A stretch of 23,069 bases of DNA from an uncultured Aeromonadales bacterium (GCA_902796095.1 CADBNP010000185.1:1-23069), one strand, 5' to 3'; positions 1-7,452 are shown, counted from the first letter of the stretch. The notes: generated by a model from the sequence alone, not told the origin. A program made the numbers and translations.

Positions 1-1
1 A

Positions 2-277
2 GCGGAGGTAACAGGTATGTGCTTAAGAGAATATGACGAAAAAAGAACAATGGAATTATTCAAAAATGAATGGAAGGAAGAGGGACGTCAGGAAGGACTT
101 GATGAAGGTGAAAAGAAAGGACTTCAGAAAGGTGAAAAGAAATTCAGTTCTCTGATGGCAAAACTGCTTTCCATGGGAAAGATGGATGATATAAGACGAG
201 TCGTTGAAGATGAGGAATACAGGGAAAAACTCTACATGGAATACGGTATAACCGGATCTGTTGAAAAAACTTCCTGA
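2..277 (+). CDS. C-terminal part of an Rpn-type PD-(D/E)XK nuclease/transposase-like protein (5' end outside window)
   Basis: The frame is open to the left edge of the window, so this is probably the 3' end of a longer gene. The visible protein has a charged linker with repeated EG/KG steps (EEGRQEGLDEGEKKG) followed by a helical end with LLSMGKMDDIRR and EDEEYREKLYMEYGI. This layout is typical of the C-terminus of Rpn (recombination-promoting nuclease, PDDEXK_2) proteins, which carry the nuclease core further upstream and are often multicopy in gut bacteria. The catalytic core is not in the window, so activity cannot be judged. The alternative is an 86-residue small protein starting at the ATG at 17, because GGAGGT lies 7 nt before it. 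I prefer the truncated Rpn reading because the EG-rich linker normally follows the nuclease domain. Confidence 0.6.
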   Translation, partial: AEVTGMCLREYDEKRTMELFKNEWKEEGRQEGLDEGEKKGLQKGEKKFSSLMAKLLSMGKMDDIRRVVEDEEYREKLYMEYGITGSVEKTS

Positions 278-1080
278 TCTCATAACTACTGATCTGTAAG
301 TAAGTCTAATTTGGCAAACCTCTTAGAGCGTTTGCCCTGTTATTTGGTACTGTGTTAGCTCAATAACATTTATCCAAATTTTGTTACCTAACACAAGGAA
401 CTCGATATCTTTATGCCTTTTAAGAGTATCTATGTATGAGCCGGTAATTCCTAGGATGGAAACTGTTCCCTGTAGGCATTGGTTTGTAAATTTAGGGAAA
501 GGCGGTGATACCCCAGTGCTCCTTTGCACATTCAGCAAGTGTTTTGGAGACTACAAACGTTCTTTTTTTGATGTCTGATTTTGGGATCAGTGATATCTGC
601 ATCTTTTGTCAGTGGTCACAAATGGTCTCTCACTTTTTCTGTCAGCTCGTTAGAGTCTGATTTTTTCAGCAGTCTGGATAAGGTCTGAGTCTGCAGATAA
701 GAATGAACAGGTGTCCTGATATGAGATACAAACAGGACAGAATGCAGGCGAATAATCCCAGCAATATTGCCAATCGCAGTGATCTGAATAAATTGGCGTT
801 TAGTTAGCATATCTGGAAAATTACCGGTATTGAAGGTGGAACAATAAAAAGGAGGAAGAACAGCTTAGCTTCAATATCCTGCAGAAACGCTGCTATGATC
901 CTGACGTTGCAATGAAAAGCATAGTCTGTTCTTTAGGTTTTGTTTAGTAATTTCTGATACGTTCGCCCTGTATTTGTGGTGATACAAACCTGAAAATTAC
1001 GCTATAATCGAGCAACTGTCAGTTTTCTGTTTTGTGGCAGAGTGAATAAGGCTGTTTTTCTTTTGATTGGGAATTTAAAC
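278..1080. other. Gene-poor 0.8-kb stretch with hairpins and possible mobile-element debris
   Basis: No open frame here looks like a complete gene. A hairpin at 313-336 (GGCAAAC/GTTTGCC plus an inner CTC/GAG) could end the Rpn gene but has a poor U tract. A longer inverted repeat lies at 352-394 (GTGTTAG/CTAACAC). An imperfect direct repeat, CGTTTGCCCTGTTATTTG at 329-346 and CGTTCGCCCTGTATTTG at 960-976, brackets most of the stretch. Around 834-947 a short plus-strand frame has protein-like composition (LSFNILQKRCYDPDVAMK) but no start codon, which suggests the tail of a decayed gene. I could not assign it to a transposase family. Confidence 0.4.
1003..1008 (+). promoter_or_regulatory. Candidate -10 element for qmcA-nfeD
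   Basis: A perfect TATAAT lies about 70 nt before the qmcA start. No good -35 box is seen at 16-18 nt, so the promoter would be weak or activator-dependent. Confidence 0.4.
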
Positions 1081-1992
1081 ATGGGATTCTTTTCTTTTGT
1101 TGTAATCGCTTTTTTGATTTTTGTAGTAAGTGCTGTTTTCAAATCCATATGTGTAGTAGGACAGGGTTTTGAGTATGTCATTGAACGTCTTGGCAAGTAT
1201 CAGACAACTCTGAAGCCTGGACTTCACATTCTTGTTCCTTTTATTGATCGGATCTACAAGAAGGTGGATATGAAGGAAACTGCCATGACCATCCCTCCGC
1301 AGGATGTGTTTACTCATGATAACGTCAATGCGAAAATCGACGCAATCTGCTTTATTCAGGTTTACAATGCCGCCAAGTGCGTATACGAGGTTAATGATTA
1401 TTTCAACTCCATCTGTCAGCTGGTAAATACTCAGCTCCGTTCTGTTCTGGGTTCTATGGAACTGGATCAGATGCTGTCCCAGCGAGATACCATCAACCGT
1501 GATCTTCTTCAGGTTGTGGACAAGGCCACCGAGGTATGGGGCGTTAAGGTTACCCGTATTGATATCCGTGACATCAATGTTTCCAGTGATGTAATGGAAT
1601 CCATGAGCGCACAGCTCAAGGCCGAGCGTACCAAGCGTGCCACTATTCTTGAGGCAGAGGGTATCAGACAGGCACAGATCCTGAAATCCGAGGGCGAAAA
1701 GCAGTCGCAGATTTTAAAGTCTGAAGGTGAAAAGGCTGCCGCCATTTTAGCTGCAGAAGCGAGAGAAAGAGCTGCAGAGGCGGAGGCAAGAGCTACAACC
1801 ATGGTTTCAGATGCCATAAAGGACGGCAACACCCAGGCCATAAACTACTTTGTTGCTCAGAAGTACACTGAAGCCATCAAGGCCATAGGTGCCGCTGAAA
1901 ATTCCAAGGTTATTATGATGCCTCTTGATGCATCAAGTATTATCGGATCTGTCGGCGGTATTTCTCAGCTTGTCAAAGAGCTCAACAAGTAA
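1081..1992 (+). CDS. qmcA: QmcA/YbbK-like SPFH (stomatin/prohibitin) membrane protein
   Basis: This is a 303-residue SPFH-domain protein that matches E. coli QmcA closely along its length. Residues 1-20 form one N-terminal membrane anchor. The SPFH domain follows (GQGFEYVIERLGKY, then SMELDQMLSQRD), and a heptad-rich helical region with three EAEG/KSEGEK repeats leads to an Ala/Glu-rich coiled coil. Proteins of this family form large membrane-bound oligomers in microdomains and are linked to membrane protein quality control with FtsH. I chose the ATG at 1081 over the GTG at 1042 because it places the hydrophobic anchor at the very N-terminus and has GGGA about 8 nt upstream. The stop is 16 nt before nfeD, so the two are almost certainly one operon. 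Confidence 0.93.
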   Translation: MGFFSFVVIAFLIFVVSAVFKSICVVGQGFEYVIERLGKYQTTLKPGLHILVPFIDRIYKKVDMKETAMTIPPQDVFTHDNVNAKIDAICFIQVYNAAKCVYEVNDYFNSICQLVNTQLRSVLGSMELDQMLSQRDTINRDLLQVVDKATEVWGVKVTRIDIRDINVSSDVMESMSAQLKAERTKRATILEAEGIRQAQILKSEGEKQSQILKSEGEKAAAILAAEARERAAEAEARATTMVSDAIKDGNTQAINYFVAQKYTEAIKAIGAAENSKVIMMPLDASSIIGSVGGISQLVKELNK

Positions 1993-2008
1993 TTGGAAGG
2001 GCAGAATT

Positions 2009-2455
2009 ATGGATCCGGCTTATATCTGGTTGATTCTTGCTTTCGGTCTGATGGTGGCCGAGGTTGTCGGCACGGACTTCTTTCTTCTGTTTCTTGGAGT
2101 TGCCGCCCTGGTTACGTCAATTGTGACGTTTCTTGCCAGTGAGATATCATTCAGTGCACAGTGCATTCTTTACGGGGTTCTGTCTCTTGTCTTTGTTGTG
2201 ATATGGCTGCTAAGACATAAGAGAAAGGGACCACGCCAGGGTGATTATACCCCGAACAGCGGGTTTGATTCTCTGAAAGGTATCCAGACGGAGATAGCCG
2301 AGGTTGGATCAGACGGAACCTTCAAAATTATTGTAAAGGATTCTGTCTGTCTGGCCCGTGCCGCTTCGGAGGGAACACAGTTTGCAGTGGGTGATCGGGT
2401 TAAAATTGTGGATATAGACGAAACCACCTCAAGACCTGTGGTGGAAAAAATCTGA
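2009..2455 (+). CDS. NfeD-family (YbbJ-like) membrane protein
   Basis: This is a 148-residue short NfeD protein of the YbbJ type. It has two or three closely packed N-terminal membrane segments (roughly residues 5-70), a basic turn (RHKRKGPRQG), then a C-terminal OB-fold-like beta domain (about 90-148). Short NfeD proteins pair with SPFH proteins and probably stabilise or regulate their oligomers. Its position 16 nt behind qmcA is the conserved arrangement. An in-frame upstream start inside qmcA exists, but the ATG at 2009 has AAGGG 7-8 nt before it and begins the protein just ahead of the first membrane helix. No ClpP-type protease domain is present, so this is not the long NfeD form. Confidence 0.88.
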   Translation: MDPAYIWLILAFGLMVAEVVGTDFFLLFLGVAALVTSIVTFLASEISFSAQCILYGVLSLVFVVIWLLRHKRKGPRQGDYTPNSGFDSLKGIQTEIAEVGSDGTFKIIVKDSVCLARAASEGTQFAVGDRVKIVDIDETTSRPVVEKI

Positions 2456-2529
2456 TCCTGACCGGCAGAATTCCGGCCGGCGGCTGGATTGTACATTTCC
2501 CTGCCAACTGCGTTTTTGTTTACATGAAA

Positions 2530-2567
2530 GCCGGTCTGCGGGGCTTTGCCTGCGGTCCGGCATTTTT
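2530..2567 (+). terminator. Probable Rho-independent terminator of qmcA-nfeD
   Basis: GCCGG pairs with CCGGC and the inner arms CUGCGGGGC/GCCUGCGG extend the stem through G-U pairs and one mismatch. It is followed directly by ATTTTTAA. Confidence 0.55.
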
Positions 2568-2747
2568 AATGCGGGACTGATATCCTGTGACTGCAGCTTT
2601 GCTTTTGCAGGATCTTTTAAGTCTGTTCGGAAGGAATCAGTTCAGAGGCGGCGGGAGTTTCAGTCGGCTGATAGTCGTTCGCATGGATGAAAACAGAAAA
2701 TTTGGTTAAAAACCGTGTATGTACTCAAATTTTAGCATACAGGTTCA

Positions 2748-2776
2748 TTGTCATTTACTCTGTTAGTCGTTAAGAT
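2748..2776 (+). promoter_or_regulatory. Candidate sigma-70 promoter of ppa
   Basis: TTGTCA (2748-2753) and TAAGAT (2771-2776) are separated by exactly 17 nt. The predicted start near 2783 leaves a leader of about 90 nt. A TTGACA also occurs at 2778 but has no usable -10 box. Confidence 0.5.
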
Positions 2777-2871
2777 CTTGACAGGCGGTCTTTGTGTGAA
2801 AAATCTGATTTTCGGTGCTTCAGCAAAGAGTCTTCAAGGTATTTTCTAGTGTTTTCTACTAAGGAACAATA

Positions 2872-3411
2872 ATGAGTTTAGATAAAATCCCAGCAGGCAA
2901 GTCTCTGCCAGATGACATTTACGTTATAATTGAAATCCCTCAGAATGCAGATCCTATCAAGTACGAGGTGGATCATGAAACCGGCTGCATTTTTGTGGAT
3001 CGTTTTATGGCAACTCCGATGTACTATCCATGCAACTACGGTTATATCAATCAGACTCTTTCTCCTGACGGTGATCCGCTGGATGTGCTTGTTCCTAGCA
3101 GATACCCGCTTCTTCCAGGCTCTGTGATCCGCTGCCGTCCAATCGGTATTCTTCACATGACTGACGAGGCCGGTTCCGATGCCAAACTGATTGCTGTTCC
3201 TCACAGCAAGGTTTCAATGATATATGATCCTGTCAGGGAGCTTGCCGATCTGCCAGAACTTCTCAAGCAGCAGATTGAACATTTCTTCTCCCACTACAAG
3301 GAACTGGAGCCTGGCAAGTGGGTCAAGATTGAAGGATGGTCTGATCGCGAGGCAGCAGAGAAGGAAGTTCTCGACGCAGCAGCCCGTTATCAGCAGTCTC
3401 TGAAAAAATAG
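2872..3411 (+). CDS. ppa: Inorganic pyrophosphatase (family I)
   Basis: This 179-residue soluble PPase hydrolyses pyrophosphate to two phosphates and so pulls biosynthetic reactions forward, including the GlgC and Prs-dependent steps encoded nearby. The length and sequence match bacterial hexameric family I enzymes. The signature DGDPLDV is at about residues 66-72 with the metal-binding aspartates D66, D68 and D71. The conserved active-site stretches E21, PIKYE (28-32), FVDRF and YPCNYGYI are intact, as is the later Asp/Lys segment (MTDEAGSDAKL). The start at 2872 has AAGGA about 7 nt upstream. It is a single-gene unit flanked by its own promoter candidate and a strong terminator. Confidence 0.97.
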   Translation: MSLDKIPAGKSLPDDIYVIIEIPQNADPIKYEVDHETGCIFVDRFMATPMYYPCNYGYINQTLSPDGDPLDVLVPSRYPLLPGSVIRCRPIGILHMTDEAGSDAKLIAVPHSKVSMIYDPVRELADLPELLKQQIEHFFSHYKELEPGKWVKIEGWSDREAAEKEVLDAAARYQQSLKK

Positions 3412-3443
3412 TATTTGAAATTCTGTTAATTTTTGATAATTTG

Positions 3444-3482
3444 ACGGTATGATCTTAAGCAGGATCAATACCGTTTTTTTTT
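3444..3482 (+). terminator. Rho-independent terminator of ppa
   Basis: ACGGTA-TGATC pairs with GATCAATACCGT (one-base bulge), the loop is 8 nt, and a run of nine T follows. This is one of the clearest terminators in the window. Confidence 0.88.
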
Positions 3483-3506
3483 GCTCTTTTTCATGAGATC
3501 TTCAAA

Positions 3507-4151
3507 GTGATAAAAAAATTATTACCGGCTGCCGTTCTGATTATTTCAGCAGCCCTGTGCGGATGTGAATCCACCTTTGATGACAGTCAGCCGATATCCG
3601 GACCGTTTCTTTCCGGACAGGAATGGAATGCCCAGAAGCTGATCCTTGTAGATGTTCAGAAGTATAAGGTTAACGGATCCATGATCCTGGATCTGATCCC
3701 GAGAACAAGCTACGGCAGCAATACCAACACAAGAGGAAGTGCTTCATTCCTGTACAGCAGAAGCGGAACAGACTACACCTTTACTGTTACCCACGCTCTT
3801 GCAGGCCAGCTTCTGAAAATCAGAAAGTCGAAGGAGGCTGGCGGTATTGAGCTTACAGGCTCAGAAGGAAATCAGTACCGTTTTTCCTCTGAAAGAGAAT
3901 TCATGGAGGCTGTAAGTCTTCCTGTTGATCGCATGCCGTATATGATTATGGGTGTCACTTTTGGTGACGAATCGGAAACCCGTTATGATGAAAGCGGCAG
4001 ACTTGCATATCAGGTGGTTGACGGGTGGAGGATCCGCTACTATGAGTACGGAAGGTTCGGAGACTTTGTTCTGCCTTCAAAACTGAAGCTGGAGAATGTT
4101 TCTGTCGGAACGATAAAAATAACTGTGAAGGGATGGAATTTTACTTTATGA
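3507..4151 (+). CDS. lolB: Outer-membrane lipoprotein LolB (divergent)
   Basis: This 214-residue protein has a lipoprotein signal: basic MIKK, a hydrophobic core and the lipobox LCGC with the lipidated Cys at residue 20. LolB accepts lipoproteins from periplasmic LolA and inserts them into the outer membrane. The mature part is predicted beta-rich and ends with the LolB-like pattern of WRIRYYEYGRFGDFVLPSKL then KITVKGWNF. Sequence identity to E. coli LolB is low by eye, so much of the assignment rests on the lipobox, the C-terminal pattern and its position immediately before ispE, the usual gammaproteobacterial order. It starts with GTG and has only a weak ribosome-binding site. The stop overlaps the ispE start as ATGA. 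Confidence 0.82.
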   Translation: MIKKLLPAAVLIISAALCGCESTFDDSQPISGPFLSGQEWNAQKLILVDVQKYKVNGSMILDLIPRTSYGSNTNTRGSASFLYSRSGTDYTFTVTHALAGQLLKIRKSKEAGGIELTGSEGNQYRFSSEREFMEAVSLPVDRMPYMIMGVTFGDESETRYDESGRLAYQVVDGWRIRYYEYGRFGDFVLPSKLKLENVSVGTIKITVKGWNFTL

Positions 4152-4996
4152 GCGGAGTTTTAAGTCTTCCGGCCCCGGCCAAACTGAATCTGTTTCTGTA
4201 TATAACAGGAAGAAGAGACGACGGATATCATAATCTGCAGACGCTTTTTATTTTTCTTGATTACAGTGATCGACTTGATTTTGAACTGCAGGATGAGGAT
4301 CGCATTTCTGTCCTTCCCGCCATACCCGGTGTGCCGGAAACTTCAAATCTTATTTACAGGGCCGCCGAGTCCCTTCTGCCATATCGCAGAAAGAAAAGCG
4401 GTATCAGGGTAAATCTGATCAAGAATCTTCCCATGGGCGGAGGAATAGGTGGCGGTTCGTCGGATGCCGCCACGACGCTGGCAGCTGTAAACAGACTGTG
4501 GGAATGCGATCTTTCTGTTGAAGATCTTGCCGGTATAGGAAAGAAACTAGGGGCCGATGTACCGGTGTTTGTGAGAGGCAGAGCCGCCTTTGCCGAGGGT
4601 ATCGGAGAGAAGCTGGTGCCGGTGGAACTTCAGGAAAAATGGTATCTTGTGGTTGTGCCTGATGTGCATGTGTCTACAAAGGAAATTTTCTGTCATCCTG
4701 ATCTTGCCCGTGATTCTCCGGTCAGAACCTGGGATGAACTCAAGTCTGTGAAATGGAGCAACGACTGCCAGAGTCTTGTTAAAAAAATATATCCGCCTGT
4801 TGATCAGGCGTTGGTATGGTTGCTAAAATATGCACCGTCTAGAATGACCGGAACGGGAGCCTGTGTCTTTGGCGAATTTGATGAAAGGCAGGCGGCAGAC
4901 GAGGCGTTACAGCATTTGCCTGACGGCTGGAAAGCCTTTGTCGCCAGAGGTCTTAACCAGTCTCCTCTTTACCGTGAATTGAATAATTTACTCTGA
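4148..4996 (+). CDS. ispE: 4-diphosphocytidyl-2-C-methyl-D-erythritol kinase
   Basis: IspE phosphorylates CDP-methylerythritol with ATP in the MEP pathway of isoprenoid synthesis. This 282-residue GHMP kinase has APAKLNLFLYITGRR (catalytic Lys at 12), the Gly-rich ATP loop PMGGGIGGGSSDAA (about 95-108), the catalytic Asp in GADVPVF (about 137) and the C-terminal GHMP motif TGTGACVF. I chose the ATG at 4148 rather than 4133: it overlaps the lolB stop (ATGA), has GGA about 10 nt upstream, and gives the N-terminus expected for the family. The overlap implies translational coupling with lolB. Confidence 0.95.
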   Translation: MSGVLSLPAPAKLNLFLYITGRRDDGYHNLQTLFIFLDYSDRLDFELQDEDRISVLPAIPGVPETSNLIYRAAESLLPYRRKKSGIRVNLIKNLPMGGGIGGGSSDAATTLAAVNRLWECDLSVEDLAGIGKKLGADVPVFVRGRAAFAEGIGEKLVPVELQEKWYLVVVPDVHVSTKEIFCHPDLARDSPVRTWDELKSVKWSNDCQSLVKKIYPPVDQALVWLLKYAPSRMTGTGACVFGEFDERQAADEALQHLPDGWKAFVARGLNQSPLYRELNNLL

Positions 4997-5148
4997 TCGG
5001 CAGTGCATGATTTTTTTTCTGCCGCGGAATCTTAATCCCGGACACATGTGGACAGCTCCCGTACCTGGTATGCTGATGCTGTCGAACGAGAACCGGACTT
5101 GCATGGGACGTGGAAATCACCTCCTTTTTCGGCTGGTGAGAATGTTTT

Positions 5149-5177
5149 GATCGCAGCAGTGCGATCTTTTTGTTTTT
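5149..5177 (+). terminator. Terminator-like hairpin just upstream of prs
   Basis: GATCGC/GCGATC closes a 6-nt loop and is followed by TTTTTGTTTTT. It may end lolB-ispE or act as an attenuator in the prs leader, since its U tract ends only about 25 nt before the prs start. A TAAAAT at 5179-5184 could be a -10 box, but no -35 is seen and it would leave only about 12 nt of leader. Confidence 0.7.
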
Positions 5178-5202
5178 CTAAAATCTTTATCGAGGTTATA
5201 TC

Positions 5203-6150
5203 GTGCCGGATATGAAACTTTTTGCAGGAAACGCAATTCCTGAGTTAGCTGAAAAAATTGCAACCCGTCTTGGTACAAGACTCGGAGCTGCCACAGTGGG
5301 CCGTTTCAGTGACGGCGAGGTTCAGGTTCAGATCAATGAAAATATTCGCGGCTGTGATGTTTTCATTATTCAGTCCACCTGTGCTCCGACAAATGATCAT
5401 CTTATGGAACTTGTTGTGATGATTGATGCGATGCGTCGTGCATCTGCGGGAAGGATCACTGCTGTTGTCCCTTATTTCGGCTATGCCCGTCAGGATCGTC
5501 GCGTGCGTTCTGCCCGTGTACCTATCACTGCAAAGGTTGTTGCTGATTTCCTGTCATGTGTCGGTGTTGATCGTGTTGTTACGGTTGATCTTCATGCTGA
5601 ACAGATCCAGGGCTTTTTTGATGTACCGATCGACAATCTTTTCGGCAGTCCTGTTCTTCTTGATGATCTGCGCAGCAAGCATCTTGAGAATCCGGTTATA
5701 GTTTCTCCTGACATCGGCGGTGTGGTTCGTGCCAGAGCCATGGCCAAGCTTCTTAATGATATTGATATAGCCATCATTGACAAGCGCCGCCCGCGTCCTA
5801 ATGTTTCACAGGTGATGCACCTTATCGGTGAGGTTGAGGGCAGAGACTGCATCATTATTGATGATATGGTGGATACCGGCGGAACTCTGTGCAAGGCTGC
5901 GGACGCATTAAAGGAAAGAGGAGCACGTACCGTGTATGCCTATGCCACCCATCCTGTACTTTCCGGTGCTGCTTTTGATAATATTGCTCATTCAAAGATT
6001 GATGAGATTGTGGTTACTGATTCCATACCTCTCACTGAAGACATAAAGTCAACTCATAAGGTAAGAAGTCTGACCCTCGCTCCGATGCTTGCCGAAGCAA
6101 TTCGACGCATTAACAACGAAGAATCAATTTCAGCCATGTTTGAATACTGA
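5203..6150 (+). CDS. prs: Ribose-phosphate pyrophosphokinase (PRPP synthase)
   Basis: Prs makes PRPP from ribose 5-phosphate and ATP, feeding purine, pyrimidine, histidine, tryptophan and NAD synthesis. The 315-residue sequence is nearly collinear with E. coli Prs. It shows RFSDGEVQVQINE, the ATP/regulatory stretch YFGYARQDRRVRSARVP, VDLHAEQIQGFFDVP, the KRRPR flexible loop and the PRPP-binding loop DDMVDTGGTL, and ends in ISAMFEY. The start is GTG, as in E. coli prs, with GAGG upstream. It lies about 200 nt behind ispE with a terminator-like hairpin between, so it may be read on its own or by read-through. A strong terminator follows. Confidence 0.98.
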   Translation: MPDMKLFAGNAIPELAEKIATRLGTRLGAATVGRFSDGEVQVQINENIRGCDVFIIQSTCAPTNDHLMELVVMIDAMRRASAGRITAVVPYFGYARQDRRVRSARVPITAKVVADFLSCVGVDRVVTVDLHAEQIQGFFDVPIDNLFGSPVLLDDLRSKHLENPVIVSPDIGGVVRARAMAKLLNDIDIAIIDKRRPRPNVSQVMHLIGEVEGRDCIIIDDMVDTGGTLCKAADALKERGARTVYAYATHPVLSGAAFDNIAHSKIDEIVVTDSIPLTEDIKSTHKVRSLTLAPMLAEAIRRINNEESISAMFEY

Positions 6151-6173
6151 TTTACATCAGATTATCTTAAAAG

Positions 6174-6217
6174 AAAAGGTGCCGTTTTCATAAAACCGCA
6201 CCTTTTCTGCTTTTTGT
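6174..6217. terminator. Bidirectional Rho-independent terminator between prs and the comFB-like gene
   Basis: AAAAGGTGC-C-GTTTT pairs with AAAAC-C-GCACCTTTT around a 3-nt loop with one mismatch. The A/T flanks serve both strands, matching its place between two convergent genes. Confidence 0.82.
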
Positions 6218-6264
6218 TTCACACTTTTACCTTACCGATACAGCCTTCTGTACGGCAGAAATTT

Positions 6265-6726
6265 TCAGTCTGTGGACATCCCGCCCTGATGAGTCTCCGT
6301 ATCCACCAGAGCTTCCTTGGCGTGTTTTGCCTGCTTTGCCAGTTCTGCCGCAATAAGAGCAGCCTTTCTGGCCTTTTTCTCTGCTGCAGCAGCCTCTGTC
6401 TGGGCGATCCTTGCCTCCTCCTCCGCCTTTTTATGCTGCTCTTCCAGAGTCTTAAGTTTGTTCTTTTCCTTGAGTTCGTTGTCAAGCCAGCTTATAGCAG
6501 ATGTTACCGCATAAATTACCTTTGCCTCCATGTCCTGTCTTTTTTCATCGGACATGTAAAAGTACATATCAACGCTGTGGCGGATATAATGTACCGGAAG
6601 CTGGTTCAAAGCAAGACAGTACAGATCCGCGATATAGTCATCCGAGCGTGTGGATACAAGCTCAAGTGCATCTATGTACTTCCTTACCAGATCTTCATAG
6701 TAATTGTGGATTTCAGATAAAGCCAT
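6265..6726 (-). CDS. ComFB-family protein with Ala/Lys/Glu-rich helical tail
   Basis: This 153-residue protein has an N-terminal ComFB-like domain (about 1-82). The visible pattern is IHNYYEDLV, DDYIADLYCLALNQLP, YIRHSVDMYFYMS and MEAKVIYAVTSAI, which fits the late-competence ComFB family (PF10719). Members in cyanobacteria and Bacillus have been reported as cyclic dinucleotide receptors; whether this one binds c-di-GMP or c-di-AMP is inference. Residues 83-145 are a charged, alanine-rich probable coiled coil (EEQHKKAEEEARIAQTEAA), not part of the core family. It has no signal peptide. GGAA lies about 7 nt before the ATG. It is a single-gene unit, convergent with prs and divergent from the yegP-like gene. 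Confidence 0.78.
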   Translation of the reverse strand: MALSEIHNYYEDLVRKYIDALELVSTRSDDYIADLYCLALNQLPVHYIRHSVDMYFYMSDEKRQDMEAKVIYAVTSAISWLDNELKEKNKLKTLEEQHKKAEEEARIAQTEAAAAEKKARKAALIAAELAKQAKHAKEALVDTETHQGGMSTD

Positions 6727-6781
6727 TTGTATGTTCCTTTTCTACTAAAGCGTTTTGGTTTTAACCTAGAATTCTGATTAA

Positions 6782-6790
6782 AGTATAACA
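6782..6790 (-). promoter_or_regulatory. Extended -10 promoter of the comFB-like gene
   Basis: On the minus strand the sequence TGTTATACT is an extended -10 element (TG-N-TATACT). It predicts a leader of about 50 nt before the ATG. No strong -35 is seen, as is allowed for this promoter type. Confidence 0.45.
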
Positions 6791-6941
6791 GAGGCGGATC
6801 ATTTCAATTACAAAGCTGTTTACAGATCTGTCAGTTTTTGCGTGCTGTATCATATAGTACGCAAGTTTACCGGAACAGTTCCTCCGGAAATATGAAATTC
6901 TATTCATGTCTCGATCTGAATGACTCCGGCGTTCTCACTGC

Positions 6942-6968
6942 TTGACAGTCAGGCGGCGGTGATATACC
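6942..6968 (+). promoter_or_regulatory. Candidate promoter of the yegP-like gene
   Basis: A consensus TTGACA at 6942-6947 is followed 15 nt later by TATACC. The spacer is short, so the call is tentative. Confidence 0.35.
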
Positions 6969-7054
6969 TTGAAACGTATGTGCATTTTCGTTCGGGGATC
7001 ATTCATCCCGCAGACGAATTTGCGGATAGTTTTTTGAAATGTTAAGAGGATCTT

Positions 7055-7432
7055 ATGGGTAAGTTTGTTGTAAAAAAATCCAAAAATGACGGTTTTGTTT
7101 TTAATCTAAAGGCTACCAACGGCCAGGTTATTGCCACCTCGCAGGTTTATTCAACCGAGGCAACATGCATGAACGGAATCGAAAGCGTGAAGAAAAATTC
7201 TGCCGCCGCCAATATCGAGGATCAGACAAAGGAAGGATTTGAAGTCCAGAAGCACCCTAAATTTGAGGTTTATACTGATAAGTCAGGAGAATTCAGGTTT
7301 CGTCTCAAGGCTACCAACGGTGAAATTATCGTTACGGGACAGGCCTACAAGAGGCATGCTGATGTGTTAAACGGCATTGATTCCATTAAACGCAACGCTC
7401 CTGATGCGGAAGTTGTCAAAGAGGAAGAATAA
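7055..7432 (+). CDS. YegP/DUF1508-family protein with two tandem repeats
   Basis: This 125-residue protein consists of two copies of the DUF1508 (UPF0339, YegP) unit of about 50 residues. Repeat one carries DGFVFNLKATNGQVIATSQVY and repeat two carries EFRFRLKATNGEIIVTGQAY; each ends in NGI-[ED]-S-[VI]-K-[KR]-N. The two-repeat size is common for the family. Its biochemical role is not established. It has no signal peptide or membrane segment. AGAGGA lies about 6 nt before the ATG. It is followed by its own terminator and is probably monocistronic. Confidence 0.88.
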   Translation: MGKFVVKKSKNDGFVFNLKATNGQVIATSQVYSTEATCMNGIESVKKNSAAANIEDQTKEGFEVQKHPKFEVYTDKSGEFRFRLKATNGEIIVTGQAYKRHADVLNGIDSIKRNAPDAEVVKEEE

Positions 7433-7452
7433 CAGATTTTTTTCTCGATCAG

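Larger units (their letters stand above)
2456..2871. other. Intergenic region between nfeD and ppa
   Basis: No gene is seen in this 416-nt stretch. It contains the terminator-like hairpin at 2530-2567 and the ppa promoter candidate at 2748-2776. The middle part (about 2570-2740) shows nothing I can assign. Confidence 0.5.
6727..7054. other. Divergent control region between the comFB-like and yegP-like genes
   Basis: No gene is seen in this 328-nt stretch. It holds an extended -10 box for the minus strand (6782-6790), a palindrome ACAGATCTGT (6822-6831), two adjacent dyads (GCGTGCT/AGTACGC at 6840-6862 and CCGGAA/TTCC-CCGG at 6870-6886), and a -35/-10-like pair for the plus strand (6942-6968). 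The dyads are candidate operators or transcript hairpins. Confidence 0.45.

Noticed and set aside
616..810. Minus-strand 64-residue frame in the gene-poor region (ITAIGNIAGIIRLHSV)
   Set aside because: No ribosome-binding site, no recognisable domain, and it lies in a region with signs of decay. It could be part of a dead transposase but I cannot support that.
4998..5024. CGGCAG/CTGCCG hairpin right after ispE as a terminator
   Set aside because: The T run is inside the loop and not after the stem, so it does not have terminator architecture.
4997..5148. A tRNA gene between ispE and prs
   Set aside because: I looked because tRNA genes occur near this locus in some genomes; no D-loop, T-loop or acceptor stem pattern is present.
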